DNA of 64,000 nucleotides from UBA6183 sp046314755. GTDB taxonomy: Bacteria > Bacteroidota > Bacteroidia > UKL13-3. Below, in pieces: positions 1-8,721 of this stretch. Positions within the stretch are counted from its first letter, which is position 1. Every line of letters begins with the position of its first letter. The translations under genes and the position numbers were made by a program. The notes beneath the pieces are model-generated. The model did not search any database. It had not been told where the DNA came from and saw only the letters and a list, made by a program, of their open reading frames with translations. The stretch lies in the NCBI GenBank assembly GCA_046314755.1, contig JBKDBG010000002.1:18899-82898 (forward strand), given 5' to 3'.

Positions 1-1674
1 ATGGGCAACAATAACTACACTGTTGCACCTAATCCACTTGAAGTAAAAGGTGATTCAGTGACCATTACCATTAGTGCAAACATTCCGGCCAAATCATTCA
101 ATCCTAAGGCGAATGTTCAATTTCAACCTTACTTAAGAACAAGTAAAGGCGATATTCAATTGAAAGCAGTTACCCTTGGTGGAGAAAAAGTAACGGATGC
201 CGTTGATTTTAAAATTGATTCTAAAACAGGCGGTAGAGTAACATACACCGAAAAAGTTGCGTACAATCCTGATATGAAGAGAGCAACTTTATATCCAAGT
301 TTTGCCGTAAAAATTAACGGAAACTACCAGGCATTGGAAGGTGTAAAAGGTGCTCCAAGTACTGACAAAGTGCTTGCCGAAGGTACTATTACAACTGCTT
401 TGTTGATTAAAGGAAGTGAAACTCCGGGTTTTGATATCACCCAATATTCAGCGTCTGAATCATCTAAGTCAGTGGATGTATATTTCCCGCTTGATGTTGA
501 TCGATTTGATCCTAAATATAAAGTTGGAAAACAATTAAGCAATAAAGCCCAATTGGAGTTATTAAAAAAGGCTTTGAAATCTGATAAAAATTGGGTTGTT
601 AAAGGTATTTCTATTAATGGTTTCGCATCACCTGAAGGTGAGTTGTCGCGCAATTCAGGCTTGTCTCAAGGGCGTGCTAATTCAACTTTTTCTTACTTAA
701 GAAAAGAATTGAAAAAGTTAGGTTTTGCAGAAGTAAATGACCAAAACCTAAGCATGGGTTCAACTCTTGCTGAAGATTGGAGCGGCTTAGCAAAACTTGT
801 TGCATCATCTAATTTGAAAGATAAGGATGGCATTGTTGCTATTATCAATAATCCAAATATTGCTGACCTTGAAAAGGAAAGTCTGATCAGAAGAGATTAC
901 GCTAAATCATGGGAAACAATTAAAAAGAATTTATTGCCTAGCTTAAGAAGGTCAGAGTTGGTAATTAAAGGTCAAACACCTTTAAAGAGTGATGAAGAAT
1001 TGATGGCCGCTAGTATGGAATTATTAACTGATGTTGAATTATTGCATCTTGCTGCTATCTCAACAGATAATGGCAAAAAGATGGATATTTATAAATATTA
1101 TGAAACGCGTTTCCCTAATGACTGGAGAGGGTTTAACGACCTTGGAGCCATGTACATAAACTCAGGCAAATTTGATTTGGCTCAAGCTGAATTAGAAAAA
1201 GCAAACCAACTTTCTCCTGAAAATGGAATTATTTTAGCCAATTTAGGAATTGCGTTAAAAAATTTGGGTAACATTGCTGCTGCTGAAGATTTTTATAAAA
1301 AAGCAGAAGCTAAAGGAATTGATTTGAGTTACCACAGAGCAGTAATTGCAGTTAAAAAAGGTGATTACGCAACTGCGATGAGCTTGTTTAACAAAGCCGG
1401 TAAAAAAGATTACAACTATGCTTTATGTCAAATTTTAAGTGGTGATGCCAACGGTGCTAAAGCTACTTTAGATAACATGAAGCCTGAAGAATTAACTTGG
1501 GATCATTATTACTTACGTGCTATTGCCGGAGCTCGCTTAAGCAATGCCGATGTAGTAACTACTAATTTAACACGTGCCGTTCAATTAAACGGTGATGTTC
1601 GCCAATTAGCTAAAGAAGATGTTGAGTTTATCAAATATTTTGGTAACCCAACATTCGAAGGAGCTATTCGCTAG
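1..1674 (+). CDS. OmpA-like/TPR envelope protein (5'-truncated by window edge)
   Basis: The frame is open from base 1 and starts without a signal peptide, so the true N-terminus, probably a lipoprotein or Sec signal, most likely lies outside the window. Residues about 1-150 form a beta-rich region of the kind found in Bacteroidota outer-membrane proteins. Residues about 157-240 resemble an OmpA-type peptidoglycan-binding fold, with the phrase GFASPEGE followed by an SxxRA-like helix (SQGRANSTFSYL). Residues about 375-470 contain TPR-like helix pairs (LGAMYINSGKFDLAQAELEKA, then LGIALKNLGNIAAAEDFYKK). The combination suggests an envelope scaffold that touches peptidoglycan and a partner protein; this role is inferred. 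A strong terminator follows the stop codon. Confidence 0.6.
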   Translation: MGNNNYTVAPNPLEVKGDSVTITISANIPAKSFNPKANVQFQPYLRTSKGDIQLKAVTLGGEKVTDAVDFKIDSKTGGRVTYTEKVAYNPDMKRATLYPSFAVKINGNYQALEGVKGAPSTDKVLAEGTITTALLIKGSETPGFDITQYSASESSKSVDVYFPLDVDRFDPKYKVGKQLSNKAQLELLKKALKSDKNWVVKGISINGFASPEGELSRNSGLSQGRANSTFSYLRKELKKLGFAEVNDQNLSMGSTLAEDWSGLAKLVASSNLKDKDGIVAIINNPNIADLEKESLIRRDYAKSWETIKKNLLPSLRRSELVIKGQTPLKSDEELMAASMELLTDVELLHLAAISTDNGKKMDIYKYYETRFPNDWRGFNDLGAMYINSGKFDLAQAELEKANQLSPENGIILANLGIALKNLGNIAAAEDFYKKAEAKGIDLSYHRAVIAVKKGDYATAMSLFNKAGKKDYNYALCQILSGDANGAKATLDNMKPEELTWDHYYLRAIAGARLSNADVVTTNLTRAVQLNGDVRQLAKEDVEFIKYFGNPTFEGAIR

Positions 1675-1694
1675 AGATAAAACTTATTTTCAAT

Positions 1695-1728
1695 GCGGGA
1701 TTAAGCGAAAGTTTAATCCCGCTTTTTT
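1695..1728 (+). terminator. Rho-independent terminator after the OmpA/TPR gene
   Basis: A 10-bp perfect stem (GCGGGATTAA, 1695-1704, with TTAATCCCGC, 1713-1722) and an 8-base loop are followed directly by six T residues. Confidence 0.85.
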
Positions 1729-1754
1729 ATTCAATTAATTTTAAAAAATAAAGT

Positions 1755-2847
1755 ATGACTTCAGATCAATTGAAAGAATTACGAAACAGGGTTGCTGACC
1801 TAAGGAGGTATCTTTGACATCGATAATAAATTGATGTTAATTCAGGATGAGGAACAGCAAAGTTTACATCCTACCTTTTGGGATAATCCCGAACGAGCGG
1901 AGAAAATTTTAAAAAGTATTAAGCAGAAAAAATTGTGGACTGATGCTTACGATGCGGCAGTTCAAAATGTTGACGATTTAACTGTGTTATACGAATTTTT
2001 TTTGGCAAATGAGGCTACCGAAGACGAAGTGGATGAGACTTATCGCCAAGCCTTAACGGTGGTAGAAGAATTGGAATTGAAAAACATGTTAAAGAGTGAG
2101 GAGGATCAATTTAATTGTATCATCAACATTAACTCAGGCGCGGGAGGAACAGAGAGCCAAGATTGGGCAGAAATGCTTATGCGCATGTATTTAATGTATT
2201 GTGATAAGCATGGATTTAAAGCTAGCGTGGTAGATGAACAACAGGGTGATGGAGCCGGAATAAAAAGTTGCAGTATAGAAGTAACCGGTGATTTTGCATA
2301 CGGATACTTAAAAGGTGAAAATGGCGTGCATCGTTTGGTGAGAATTTCTCCTTTTGATGCAAACGCAAGACGCCACACATCATTTGCATCCGTTTATTGT
2401 TATCCGATTGTGGATGATACCATTGCAATAGAAATAAAAGATGCGGATGTTGAAATACAAACTTCGCGAAGCGGTGGAGCAGGCGGACAGAATGTAAATA
2501 AGGTAGAAACCAAGGTACAACTCACACACAAGCCTACAGGTATTGTGATTGTTTGTCAAGTAGAACGAACCCAGGCCGGTAATAAAGAACGTGCTTTTAA
2601 AATGTTAAAGTCACAACTTTATGAGTTGGAAATGCGTAAGCGTAATGAAGAAAAGCAAGCATTGGAAGCAGGGAAAAGAAAGATCGAATGGGGTTCTCAA
2701 ATACGCAATTATGTTTTCCATCCTTACAAGTTGGTAAAAGATTTAAGAACCGGAATTGAAACAAGTGATGTGCAAGGTGTAATGGATGGCGATTTAGATC
2801 AGTTTATTAAATCGTATTTAATGGAAAACGCGAATCATGCCCAATAG
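1755..2847 (+). CDS. prfB: Peptide chain release factor 2, with programmed +1 frameshift
   Basis: RF2 reads UGA and UAA and hydrolyses peptidyl-tRNA. The zero frame starts at ATG 1755 and encodes 20 residues ending in RRYL, then meets TGA at 1815-1817. Skipping T1815 continues the protein as LDIDNK without interruption to 2847, giving 363 residues, the usual family size. The shift site has the standard parts: AGGAGG (1803-1808), three spacer bases, CTT, then TGA followed by C. The domain content is RF2: SPF, the stop-codon-recognition tripeptide of RF2, at about residues 198-200 in ISPFDANARR, and the catalytic GGQ at about 243-245 in GGAGGQNVNK. Low RF2 favours the shift, so the gene is autoregulated. 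The join is 1755-1814 with 1816-2847. A terminator follows. Confidence 0.95.
1803..1818 (+). promoter_or_regulatory. RF2 programmed +1 frameshift signal
   Basis: AGGAGG (1803-1808), TAT, the slippery CTT (1812-1814), in-frame TGA (1815-1817) and C1818. Spacing and stop context match the classical bacterial prfB recoding site. Confidence 0.95.
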
Positions 2848-2857
2848 TAAACAAAAA

Positions 2858-2883
2858 AGCCCTGCTAATGCGGGGCTCTTTTG
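2858..2883. terminator. Bidirectional terminator between prfB and the 109-residue gene
   Basis: AGCCCTGC (2858-2865) pairs with GCGGGGCT (2870-2877) around the loop TAAT. A T-rich run follows on the plus strand, and A2853-2858 gives a T-run for minus-strand transcripts, so the hairpin can serve both convergent genes. Confidence 0.75.
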
Positions 2884-2940
2884 TGTAATCAAACAAATTA
2901 AATATAAAACATGGCAACTTCTTGCCGGATGTTTTCAGTG

Positions 2941-3270
2941 TTAAAAGTTGAGCAAAGTTACGCCTTCTTCGGCTGATTTTGCAGCATTTACATCATCTTT
3001 ATTTTCCGCCTTTTTGGCATTTTGGTTGCCAATAGTTCCGTTTTTCACCTTGTTAAATTCACCTAATCCAAACACCTCGTATTTGTTTTCTTTTAAAAAC
3101 ATACCTAAAGCTATGGCTTGTTTGATGTTATTTACTTGAATATCAATTTCGTATTCATCGTTAATCATCGGACGAGGCGAAACGGTAAATACCGCTTTTT
3201 GGTCCATGCAATAGTCAAATAATAAGGCGGTGGTTTTTCTTTTTGCTAATACGGTTACTTTTTCTTCCAT
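2941..3270 (-). CDS. Hypothetical small protein, 109 aa
   Basis: I do not recognise a family. The first ~75 residues look like a compact alpha/beta domain: MEEKVTVLAKRKT, then FDYCMDQKAVFTVSPRP, a beta-like DEYEIDIQVN, and a helix ending in MFLKENKYEVFGLGEF. The last ~30 residues are a polar Lys/Asn/Ala-rich tail that is probably disordered. There is no signal peptide or membrane segment, so it is likely cytosolic. It lies convergent to prfB, separated by a bidirectional hairpin, and is monocistronic. Composition resembles the neighbouring genes, which supports a real gene rather than a chance frame. Confidence 0.6.
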   Translation of the reverse strand: MEEKVTVLAKRKTTALLFDYCMDQKAVFTVSPRPMINDEYEIDIQVNNIKQAIALGMFLKENKYEVFGLGEFNKVKNGTIGNQNAKKAENKDDVNAAKSAEEGVTLLNF

Positions 3271-3436
3271 GATTTATTTTCTTAAAGTATTATTAATCAG
3301 TTACTTGTTATTCTGCTTCTTGATGTTGTAAAAATACCGTATTCAATAAGCATCACCATTTAATTAGGCAGATAAATACACACAACTTTACTACGCTTAA
3401 AGGTTGGTTTTGCACATCTTTTAAAATTTGTGAAAA

Positions 3437-3471
3437 ACCTGTGAATTACTATGTGGTTATCCACAGGTGTT
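3437..3471 (-). terminator. Probable terminator of the 236-aa TPR gene
   Basis: Read on the minus strand, ACCTGTG pairs with CACAGGT across an 18-base interval that itself contains TGTGG/CCACA. A short T-run (TTTTTCAC) follows. The stem is only moderately strong. The same bases include a perfect TTATCCACA (3457-3465). Confidence 0.45.
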
Positions 3472-3479
3472 TTCCGGTA

Positions 3480-4190
3480 TTAAGCTGCTAAACGTGAGTA
3501 ATGTATCAGATTATCAATGTGTTGAGCCAGTTTTAAATCATTTAAATAGCCTTCTACATCATTCGAGAGCATTTTGCAATGGGCACGGAGCCTATAGGCA
3601 TCTGCATATTTCTCGTCAATTGCAATGGCTTTGTTTAAGTCGGTTAATGCGATTTGTGGTTTTTCGAATTTGATAAAAATTAGTGCTCTCCAATACAATA
3701 ATTCTTTTCTAAAAGGATTAATTACAATGGCTCGGTTAATAAAATGATAGGCATCGCGATAATCTTTCTGCAAGAAACACAACTCGGTAGCCATTAATAA
3801 GTATTGAGCGTTGTTTTCATCCAATTCCATGGCTTGAATTAAAAAGGTTAACGCCACATCGTAATTCATATTTATTTTATACAGTTCAGCCAAGTGAAAT
3901 AGTACCTCAGCATCATGTGCGCCTTCATCAAGCAATTGGGTAAGTATTTGTTTGGCGGTTTTTAACTTGCCCATGTACATGTAGCAAAGTGCCACTTTTA
4001 TTTGAGCCGTAATATTGTTTGGCTCAAATAATAAAACGGTGTTTAATAAATGTAATGCTTCTTCATACTCACCGCGGTATAAGGTTGAAAGTGCATTGTC
4101 TAAAATCTGGGTAGGCTTCACTGTGTACATAATGCTGTTTTGAGTTTTCATATCCGTTTTGTTTTTAAATTCATGTACAAAGTTTTTCAT
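3480..4190 (-). CDS. Tetratricopeptide-repeat protein, 236 aa
   Basis: Nearly the whole protein is made of TPR helix pairs spaced about 34 residues apart. Clear ones are LSTLYRGEYEEALHLLNTVL, then IKVALCYMYMGKLKTAKQIL, LFHLAELYKINMNYDVALTF, and LTDLNKAIAIDEKYADAYRL near the C-terminus. There is no signal peptide or transmembrane segment, so a cytosolic protein-protein scaffold is expected. The partner cannot be told from the neighbours, which are unrelated. The start at 4190 is the furthest upstream ATG; internal Met codons at residues 14 and 21 are possible, because the repeats begin only after residue ~25. Confidence 0.7.
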   Translation of the reverse strand: MKNFVHEFKNKTDMKTQNSIMYTVKPTQILDNALSTLYRGEYEEALHLLNTVLLFEPNNITAQIKVALCYMYMGKLKTAKQILTQLLDEGAHDAEVLFHLAELYKINMNYDVALTFLIQAMELDENNAQYLLMATELCFLQKDYRDAYHFINRAIVINPFRKELLYWRALIFIKFEKPQIALTDLNKAIAIDEKYADAYRLRAHCKMLSNDVEGYLNDLKLAQHIDNLIHYSRLAA

Positions 4191-4292
4191 TCACTTCGCA
4201 GTGTATTTGCGAAGTCGAAAAAAAAATGATAATGCATTGAAAAAGAATTGTTTTAGTCTATTCCGTTTCGGTATAATTATTACCTTAGCGCC

Positions 4293-4955
4293 ATGAAAAC
4301 TGCAATTGTAGTAGGGGCAACAGGTGCAATAGGAAAACAATTATTGTATCAGCTGCTTGAACATAGTGACTATTTAAGAGTATTTGCCATTACCCGCAAA
4401 CCACTTCCAATCAAACATCATAAACTAACCAATCAAGTGGTTGATTTTAACCAATTGGGCAATGCGCTTCAGCCACTGCAAGCTGATGTGGCCTATTGTT
4501 GTTTAGGAACAACCATGAAACAGGCAGGAAGCAAGGAAGCATTTTATCAAGTTGATTATTTTTATGTATATCAATTTGCACAACAGCTCAAACAAAATCA
4601 AGTCAATTCATTTGTTATGGTAAGTGCCATGGGAGCTCATTCCCAATCATCTATATTTTACAACAAAGTGAAGGGAGAAATAGAAGAGGCAGTAAAAAAT
4701 CTTCAGTTTGAATCAACCATTATTGTTCGACCTTCGTTGCTTTTGGCTAAACGAAGCGAATTTAGATTAGGCGAATGGATTGCTCAAAAACTGATGCGAT
4801 TGCTAGGGTTTTTATTCATGGGTCCTCTTAAAAACTATAAAGCTATTCCGGTTCAAACAGTTGCTAGTGCTATGGTAAATTTAGCTCATGCAAACAATAA
4901 AGGGATTTCTATTGTTGAAAATGCAGCTCTTTTTGAATGGAGTAAAAAAATCTAA
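4293..4955 (+). CDS. Atypical short-chain dehydrogenase / NAD(P)-binding protein
   Basis: A Rossmann-fold protein of 220 residues. The nucleotide-binding glycine motif is at the N-terminus (VVGATGAIGKQLL, residues 7-19), a conserved CCLGTT follows strand 4 (about residues 70-75), and FVMVSAMGA with YNKVKGEIE (about 109-131) supplies the expected Ser and Tyr-x-x-x-Lys positions. The overall pattern is that of the small atypical SDR group that includes HTATIP2/TIP30 and yeast FMP52-like proteins. The substrate is unknown. A weak TACCTTAG promoter-like box (4281-4288) sits only four bases before the ATG. The gene stands alone ahead of the serine palmitoyltransferase gene, which has its own promoter box. 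Confidence 0.75.
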   Translation: MKTAIVVGATGAIGKQLLYQLLEHSDYLRVFAITRKPLPIKHHKLTNQVVDFNQLGNALQPLQADVAYCCLGTTMKQAGSKEAFYQVDYFYVYQFAQQLKQNQVNSFVMVSAMGAHSQSSIFYNKVKGEIEEAVKNLQFESTIIVRPSLLLAKRSEFRLGEWIAQKLMRLLGFLFMGPLKNYKAIPVQTVASAMVNLAHANNKGISIVENAALFEWSKKI

Positions 4956-5006
4956 ATAATCAAACGAAACTTAATTTTTAAGCTATCATTATTATTATGA
5001 TAACAT

Positions 5007-5014
5007 TACATTTG
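5007..5014 (+). promoter_or_regulatory. Candidate Bacteroidota -7 element for spt
   Basis: TACATTTG is an exact match to TAnnTTTG, 22 bases before the ATG at 5037. No clear TTTG at -33 is present, so this is a partial promoter match. Confidence 0.4.
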
Positions 5015-5036
5015 CCCAAAGTTATTTAAAAGCAAT

Positions 5037-6290
5037 ATGGATATTTTCGAGAAGCTACAGAAAAAAGCCGGTCCTTTAGGACAACATGCTGATGAATCTT
5101 ACGGATATTATATGTTTCCTCGTTTAGAGGGAGAAATTGGTCCGAGAATGAAGTTTAGAGGGAAGGAAATGTTGAATTGGAGTTTGAACAACTACTTAGG
5201 TTTAGCCAATCATCCTGAAGTGAGAAAAGCAGATGCGGAAGCGGCTGCTGAATATGGTTTGGCTTACCCTATGGGGGCCCGTATGATGAGCGGTAACTCT
5301 GTTTATCATGAACAACTTGATAAAGAATTAGCCGATTTTGTAGGTAAAGAAGATGCTGTATTGCTCAACTATGGTTACCAAGGAATGGTTAGTACAATTG
5401 ATGCCCTAGTTGACAGGCATGATGTGATTGTATATGATGCAGAAAGCCATGCTTGTATAGTTGATGGAGTTCGTTTGCACATGGGCAAACGTTTTATTTA
5501 TAAGCATAATGATGCAGCAAGTTTAGAACAACAGTTGCAACGTGCTAAAAAAATTACCGATGAAACCGGTGGTGGAATTTTAGTAATTAGCGAAGGCGTA
5601 TTTGGAATGACCGGTGCACAAGGAAATATTGCTGAAATTGTTGCCTTAAAATCTAAATACAATTTCCGTTTATTCGTAGATGATGCACACGGGTTTGGTT
5701 CAATAGGTAAAGAGGGAAGAGGAATTGGATTTGAACAAAATTGTAACGATGGGATTGATATATACTTCGGAACTTTTGCTAAAAGTATGGCCTTAGTTGG
5801 TGGTTTTATTGCTGCTAAAAAAGAGGTGGTGAAGTTTTTAAGATACAATCTTCGCTCTCAAATTTATGCTAAATCATTGCCTATGGCCATGGTGAAGGGT
5901 GCGTTAAAACGTTTGGAATTAATTAGAAATCACCCGGAATATAAAGAGCAGTTATGGACCATTGTTAAAGCTTTACAAAACGGTTTGCGTGAACAAGGAT
6001 TTGATATTGGAAAAACAAATTCATGCGTTACCCCGGTAATGATGAAAGGTTCATTACCTGAGGCTACTGCAGTTGTGCATGATTTGCGTGAGAACTATGG
6101 TATTTTCTGCTCGGTTGTGGTGTATCCGGTTATTCCAAAAGGAATGATTTTATTACGTTTAATTCCTACTGCTGCGCATACCTTGCAAGATGTTGAAACT
6201 ACCATTCATGCATTTAGTGCAATAAGATCTAAACTTGCTGACGGTAGTTATAAAGTTGATAGTTTAGTAGACATGGGAGAGGCGCATTAA
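5037..6290 (+). CDS. spt: Serine palmitoyltransferase-like alpha-oxoamine synthase
   Basis: A PLP enzyme of the alpha-oxoamine synthase family (417 aa), which condenses an amino acid with an acyl-CoA. The fold-type I landmarks are present: the stacking His in AESHAC (residue 138), VDDAHG with the PLP-nitrogen Asp and following His (215-218), and the Schiff-base Lys in GTFAKS (K249). In Bacteroidota this subfamily, with an N-terminus like YGYYMFPRLEGEIGP and no adjacent bio genes, is serine palmitoyltransferase, which makes 3-ketodihydrosphingosine for membrane sphingolipids. KBL (glycine/acetyl-CoA) and BioF are alternatives; the lack of kbl-tdh or bio neighbours argues against them. The gene is monocistronic with its own promoter box and terminator. 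Confidence 0.78.
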   Translation: MDIFEKLQKKAGPLGQHADESYGYYMFPRLEGEIGPRMKFRGKEMLNWSLNNYLGLANHPEVRKADAEAAAEYGLAYPMGARMMSGNSVYHEQLDKELADFVGKEDAVLLNYGYQGMVSTIDALVDRHDVIVYDAESHACIVDGVRLHMGKRFIYKHNDAASLEQQLQRAKKITDETGGGILVISEGVFGMTGAQGNIAEIVALKSKYNFRLFVDDAHGFGSIGKEGRGIGFEQNCNDGIDIYFGTFAKSMALVGGFIAAKKEVVKFLRYNLRSQIYAKSLPMAMVKGALKRLELIRNHPEYKEQLWTIVKALQNGLREQGFDIGKTNSCVTPVMMKGSLPEATAVVHDLRENYGIFCSVVVYPVIPKGMILLRLIPTAAHTLQDVETTIHAFSAIRSKLADGSYKVDSLVDMGEAH

Positions 6291-6308
6291 TAACATATTT
6301 TCGAAATA

Positions 6309-6344
6309 AAGAAGGCCGCAACGCAGTTGCGGCCTTCTTTATTT
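6309..6344. terminator. Strong bidirectional terminator
   Basis: A 14-bp perfect stem (AAGAAGGCCGCAAC, 6309-6322, with GTTGCGGCCTTCTT, 6326-6339) and a GCA loop. It lies between the convergent spt and the 344/308-aa secreted protein gene and has A/T tracts on both sides. Confidence 0.85.
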
Positions 6345-6359
6345 TAGCACCGATTTAAA

Positions 6360-7286
6360 TTAATCTTTTTGCATATCAAACTCTTTTAACATGCCGGGTT
6401 GTTTCTCCCATACGCCTGTTTTTTTGTTGAATTTATAAAAGTCGTAACTGCCATCCGGAACATATGTTTCAGGCTTGCCATAATCTTGTACCCTTGGTGG
6501 CGCAACATTTTCTTGCACCAAAATATTCTTGTCTTTCTCAAACCTTAATACCATGTTCGCCCGGTTGTTGTATTCAAACACCATACGTTTCAATGGTTTT
6601 TTATATCGGTTATCTTTCAAGTCAAAAATAGGTGCACCAAAAAATGGTTGGTTGTTTTCAAAATATAAACTCTCCACAATTTTTCTATTGGTCATTTGCG
6701 TATTTCCATCCCAACCAATTAGGGTGTAATAATTTTTCTTTTTATAAGTACTTACTTCTATGGCATAATACAAGGCTCCAAACCAACATTCGCTTGAAAC
6801 AGTTGTATCCATCACATTTTTTATTCTGTCCGACTTATCAATTAAAGGATAGTACGCCCTTAAGTTTGTTGTGTCTTTCAATTTTTTCATCGCATCCGGA
6901 TTTAGTTGTATCACACCATAGTTGCGATAGGATTCATTGTCTAATGCCAAATTCCAAGTGATGATTCGGAAATAATTATCGGGTGCATACAACACCGATA
7001 TATTTTTGATGGTGTCAAAATTATAGAAGTACGAATTTTCAATGCGTAAAGCACGAATAAAGGTTTTGATAAAATGATATCCTGAGGTGAGTCTTTCTTC
7101 TTCATCCAACGAAGTTACCATACGTTTACCTAGCGCTTCTAAACGTATTTCTAAATCATGCAAACTATCCAATTGCAAAGAATCAATTCTTGAATAATCA
7201 TTGAATTTTTTTTGCGCATGCACTTGTTGGCTGCTTCCTAAATTAAATACAATAGCAAGAAGTATGAAGTACTTTAACCAATTCAT
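6360..7286 (-). CDS. Secreted protein of unknown function
   Basis: The frame is open from 7394, but an ATG at 7286 starts a textbook signal peptide (MNWLKYFILLAIVFNLGS, ending QVHAQ), whereas the upstream 36 codons overlap the terminator of the thiolase gene. I therefore place the start at 7286, giving 308 residues. The mature protein has a helical N-terminal part (about residues 25-80) and then a beta-rich region with many Tyr/Asn residues (RIITWNLALDN, YYTLIGWDGN, MVFEYNNRANM, VPDGSYDFYKF). I do not know a named family; it looks like the periplasmic or surface unknowns common in Bacteroidota. There is no lipobox and no C-terminal sorting tail. Confidence 0.6.
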   Translation of the reverse strand: MNWLKYFILLAIVFNLGSSQQVHAQKKFNDYSRIDSLQLDSLHDLEIRLEALGKRMVTSLDEEERLTSGYHFIKTFIRALRIENSYFYNFDTIKNISVLYAPDNYFRIITWNLALDNESYRNYGVIQLNPDAMKKLKDTTNLRAYYPLIDKSDRIKNVMDTTVSSECWFGALYYAIEVSTYKKKNYYTLIGWDGNTQMTNRKIVESLYFENNQPFFGAPIFDLKDNRYKKPLKRMVFEYNNRANMVLRFEKDKNILVQENVAPPRVQDYGKPETYVPDGSYDFYKFNKKTGVWEKQPGMLKEFDMQKD

Positions 7287-7351
7287 GCGGTAAATATGCA
7301 AAATATTTATGAGCATAACGCTAAGCTGTTTTATTTGGTGTTTTGAGTCAT

Positions 7352-7388
7352 AAAAAAAGCGGATCAAAAAAATTGACCCGCTTTTCTT
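7352..7388 (-). terminator. Terminator of the thiolase gene
   Basis: On the minus strand AAAAGCGGGTCAA pairs with TTGATCCGCTTTT around a short A/T loop, with one wobble pair, and ends in seven T residues. It lies just after the stop at 7407, and its position supports the later start of the next gene. Confidence 0.75.
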
Positions 7389-7406
7389 TTCCATTAAATC
7401 AATTAG

Positions 7407-8585
7407 TTATACTTTTTTGATTACAATAGCAGAAGCACCGCCTCCGCCATTACAAATACCAATTGCTCCAATACTTCCACCTTCATTATGTAATACACTG
7501 GTTAAGGTGGTTAAAATTCTTGAACCACTGCTTCCCAATGCATGGCCTAATGCAATAGCTCCACCATAAACATTTACTTTTTTATTGTCTAATCCCAACA
7601 AACGATTATTAATAATACCAACTACCGCAAATGCTTCATTAAATTCAAAATAATCAACATCATTTGCTGTAATACCTGCCATTTTTAAAGCTTTAGGTAC
7701 AGCTAATGCAGGAGCCGTAGTAAACCACTCCGGTTGGTGTGCGGCATCTGCAAATCCAATAATTTGCGCAAGTGGTTTCAACCCTAATTCTTTTACCTTA
7801 TCACCACTCATTAATACCAATGCACTTGCTCCATCACTTAATGGAGAAGCATTTGCGGCAGTAATTGAACCGCTTTTATCGAAAACCGGTTTTAAGGTTT
7901 TCATTTTATCGAAGTTGATTTTAGTGTATTGTTCATCTTCATTCAACACAATCGGGTCTTTTCCTCTTACCGGAATTTCCACAGGAACAATTTCATTGGC
8001 AAACGCATTCTTTTCAAACGCAGCTTTTGCCTTTACGTAACTTTCAATTGCAAATGCATCTTGTTCTTCACGTGTAATTTGGTGCTCACGTGCACACAAT
8101 TCACCGGCATTACCCATGTGAAAATCATTATACACATCCCACAAACCATCTTTTACTAAACCATCTTGAATTTGTCCGTGACCTAAGCGATAGCCATTAC
8201 GTGCTTTATCTAAGTAGTAAGGCACGTTGCTCATGCTTTCCATACCACCGGCAACCACCACATCATTTTGGCCAAGCATAATGCTTTGTGCTGCAAGCAT
8301 TACTGATTTGCTGCCACTCGCGCATACTTTATTAATGGTTGTTGAAGGAACGGTGTTTGGAATTCCCGCTGCAATCATTGCTTGCGTGGCAGGTGCTTGT
8401 CCTAAGCCTGCACTTAGCACATTTCCCATAAACACTTCATTTACCAATTCCGGTGTAATTCCGGCTTTTTGCAATGCTCCTTTAATGGCAATTGCGCCAA
8501 GTTGAGGAGCAGTAAATCCTGATAATGCTCCACCAAAAGTGCCTACAGGTGTGCGGGCAACTGAAACAATAAAAACTTCTTTCAT
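7407..8585 (-). CDS. Acetyl-CoA C-acyltransferase (thiolase)
   Basis: A 392-residue thiolase that either cleaves 3-ketoacyl-CoA with CoA or condenses two acetyl-CoA. The three catalytic segments are present: the acyl-accepting Cys88 in NKVCASG, the His in GGAIALGHALGSSG (about 348), and the C-terminal Cys in GICNGGGGA (about 378). The NEAF motif (FEFNEAFAVV) is also conserved. Family members include both AtoB-type biosynthetic and FadA-type degradative enzymes. The short N-terminus (VSVARTPVGTFGGAL) looks acetoacetyl-CoA thiolase-like, but no partner fad or phb gene is adjacent to settle it. It is monocistronic, with a TACATTTG box on the minus strand (8649-8656) about 64 bases before the ATG. 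Confidence 0.85.
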   Translation of the reverse strand: MKEVFIVSVARTPVGTFGGALSGFTAPQLGAIAIKGALQKAGITPELVNEVFMGNVLSAGLGQAPATQAMIAAGIPNTVPSTTINKVCASGSKSVMLAAQSIMLGQNDVVVAGGMESMSNVPYYLDKARNGYRLGHGQIQDGLVKDGLWDVYNDFHMGNAGELCAREHQITREEQDAFAIESYVKAKAAFEKNAFANEIVPVEIPVRGKDPIVLNEDEQYTKINFDKMKTLKPVFDKSGSITAANASPLSDGASALVLMSGDKVKELGLKPLAQIIGFADAAHQPEWFTTAPALAVPKALKMAGITANDVDYFEFNEAFAVVGIINNRLLGLDNKKVNVYGGAIALGHALGSSGSRILTTLTSVLHNEGGSIGAIGICNGGGGASAIVIKKV

Positions 8586-8648
8586 GTGTGTGTTTGTTTA
8601 TTGATAAGCAGTTGGCTTATCCATTAATACTGTTTAATTTGAATGCGG

Positions 8649-8656
8649 CAAATGTA
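8649..8656 (-). promoter_or_regulatory. Candidate -7 element for the thiolase gene
   Basis: Minus-strand TACATTTG fits TAnnTTTG exactly, with a leader of about 60 bases. No matching -33 TTTG was found. Confidence 0.35.
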
Positions 8657-8721
8657 GCTATTTTATGCATTTGCGCTATTTTATTTTTAGGTTGAATAGT
8701 TATTGACTTAATTCGTATTTC

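Noticed and set aside
7287..7394. Longer start for the secreted protein at 6360-7286
   Set aside because: The upstream 36 codons overlap the thiolase terminator and would place the signal peptide inside the protein.
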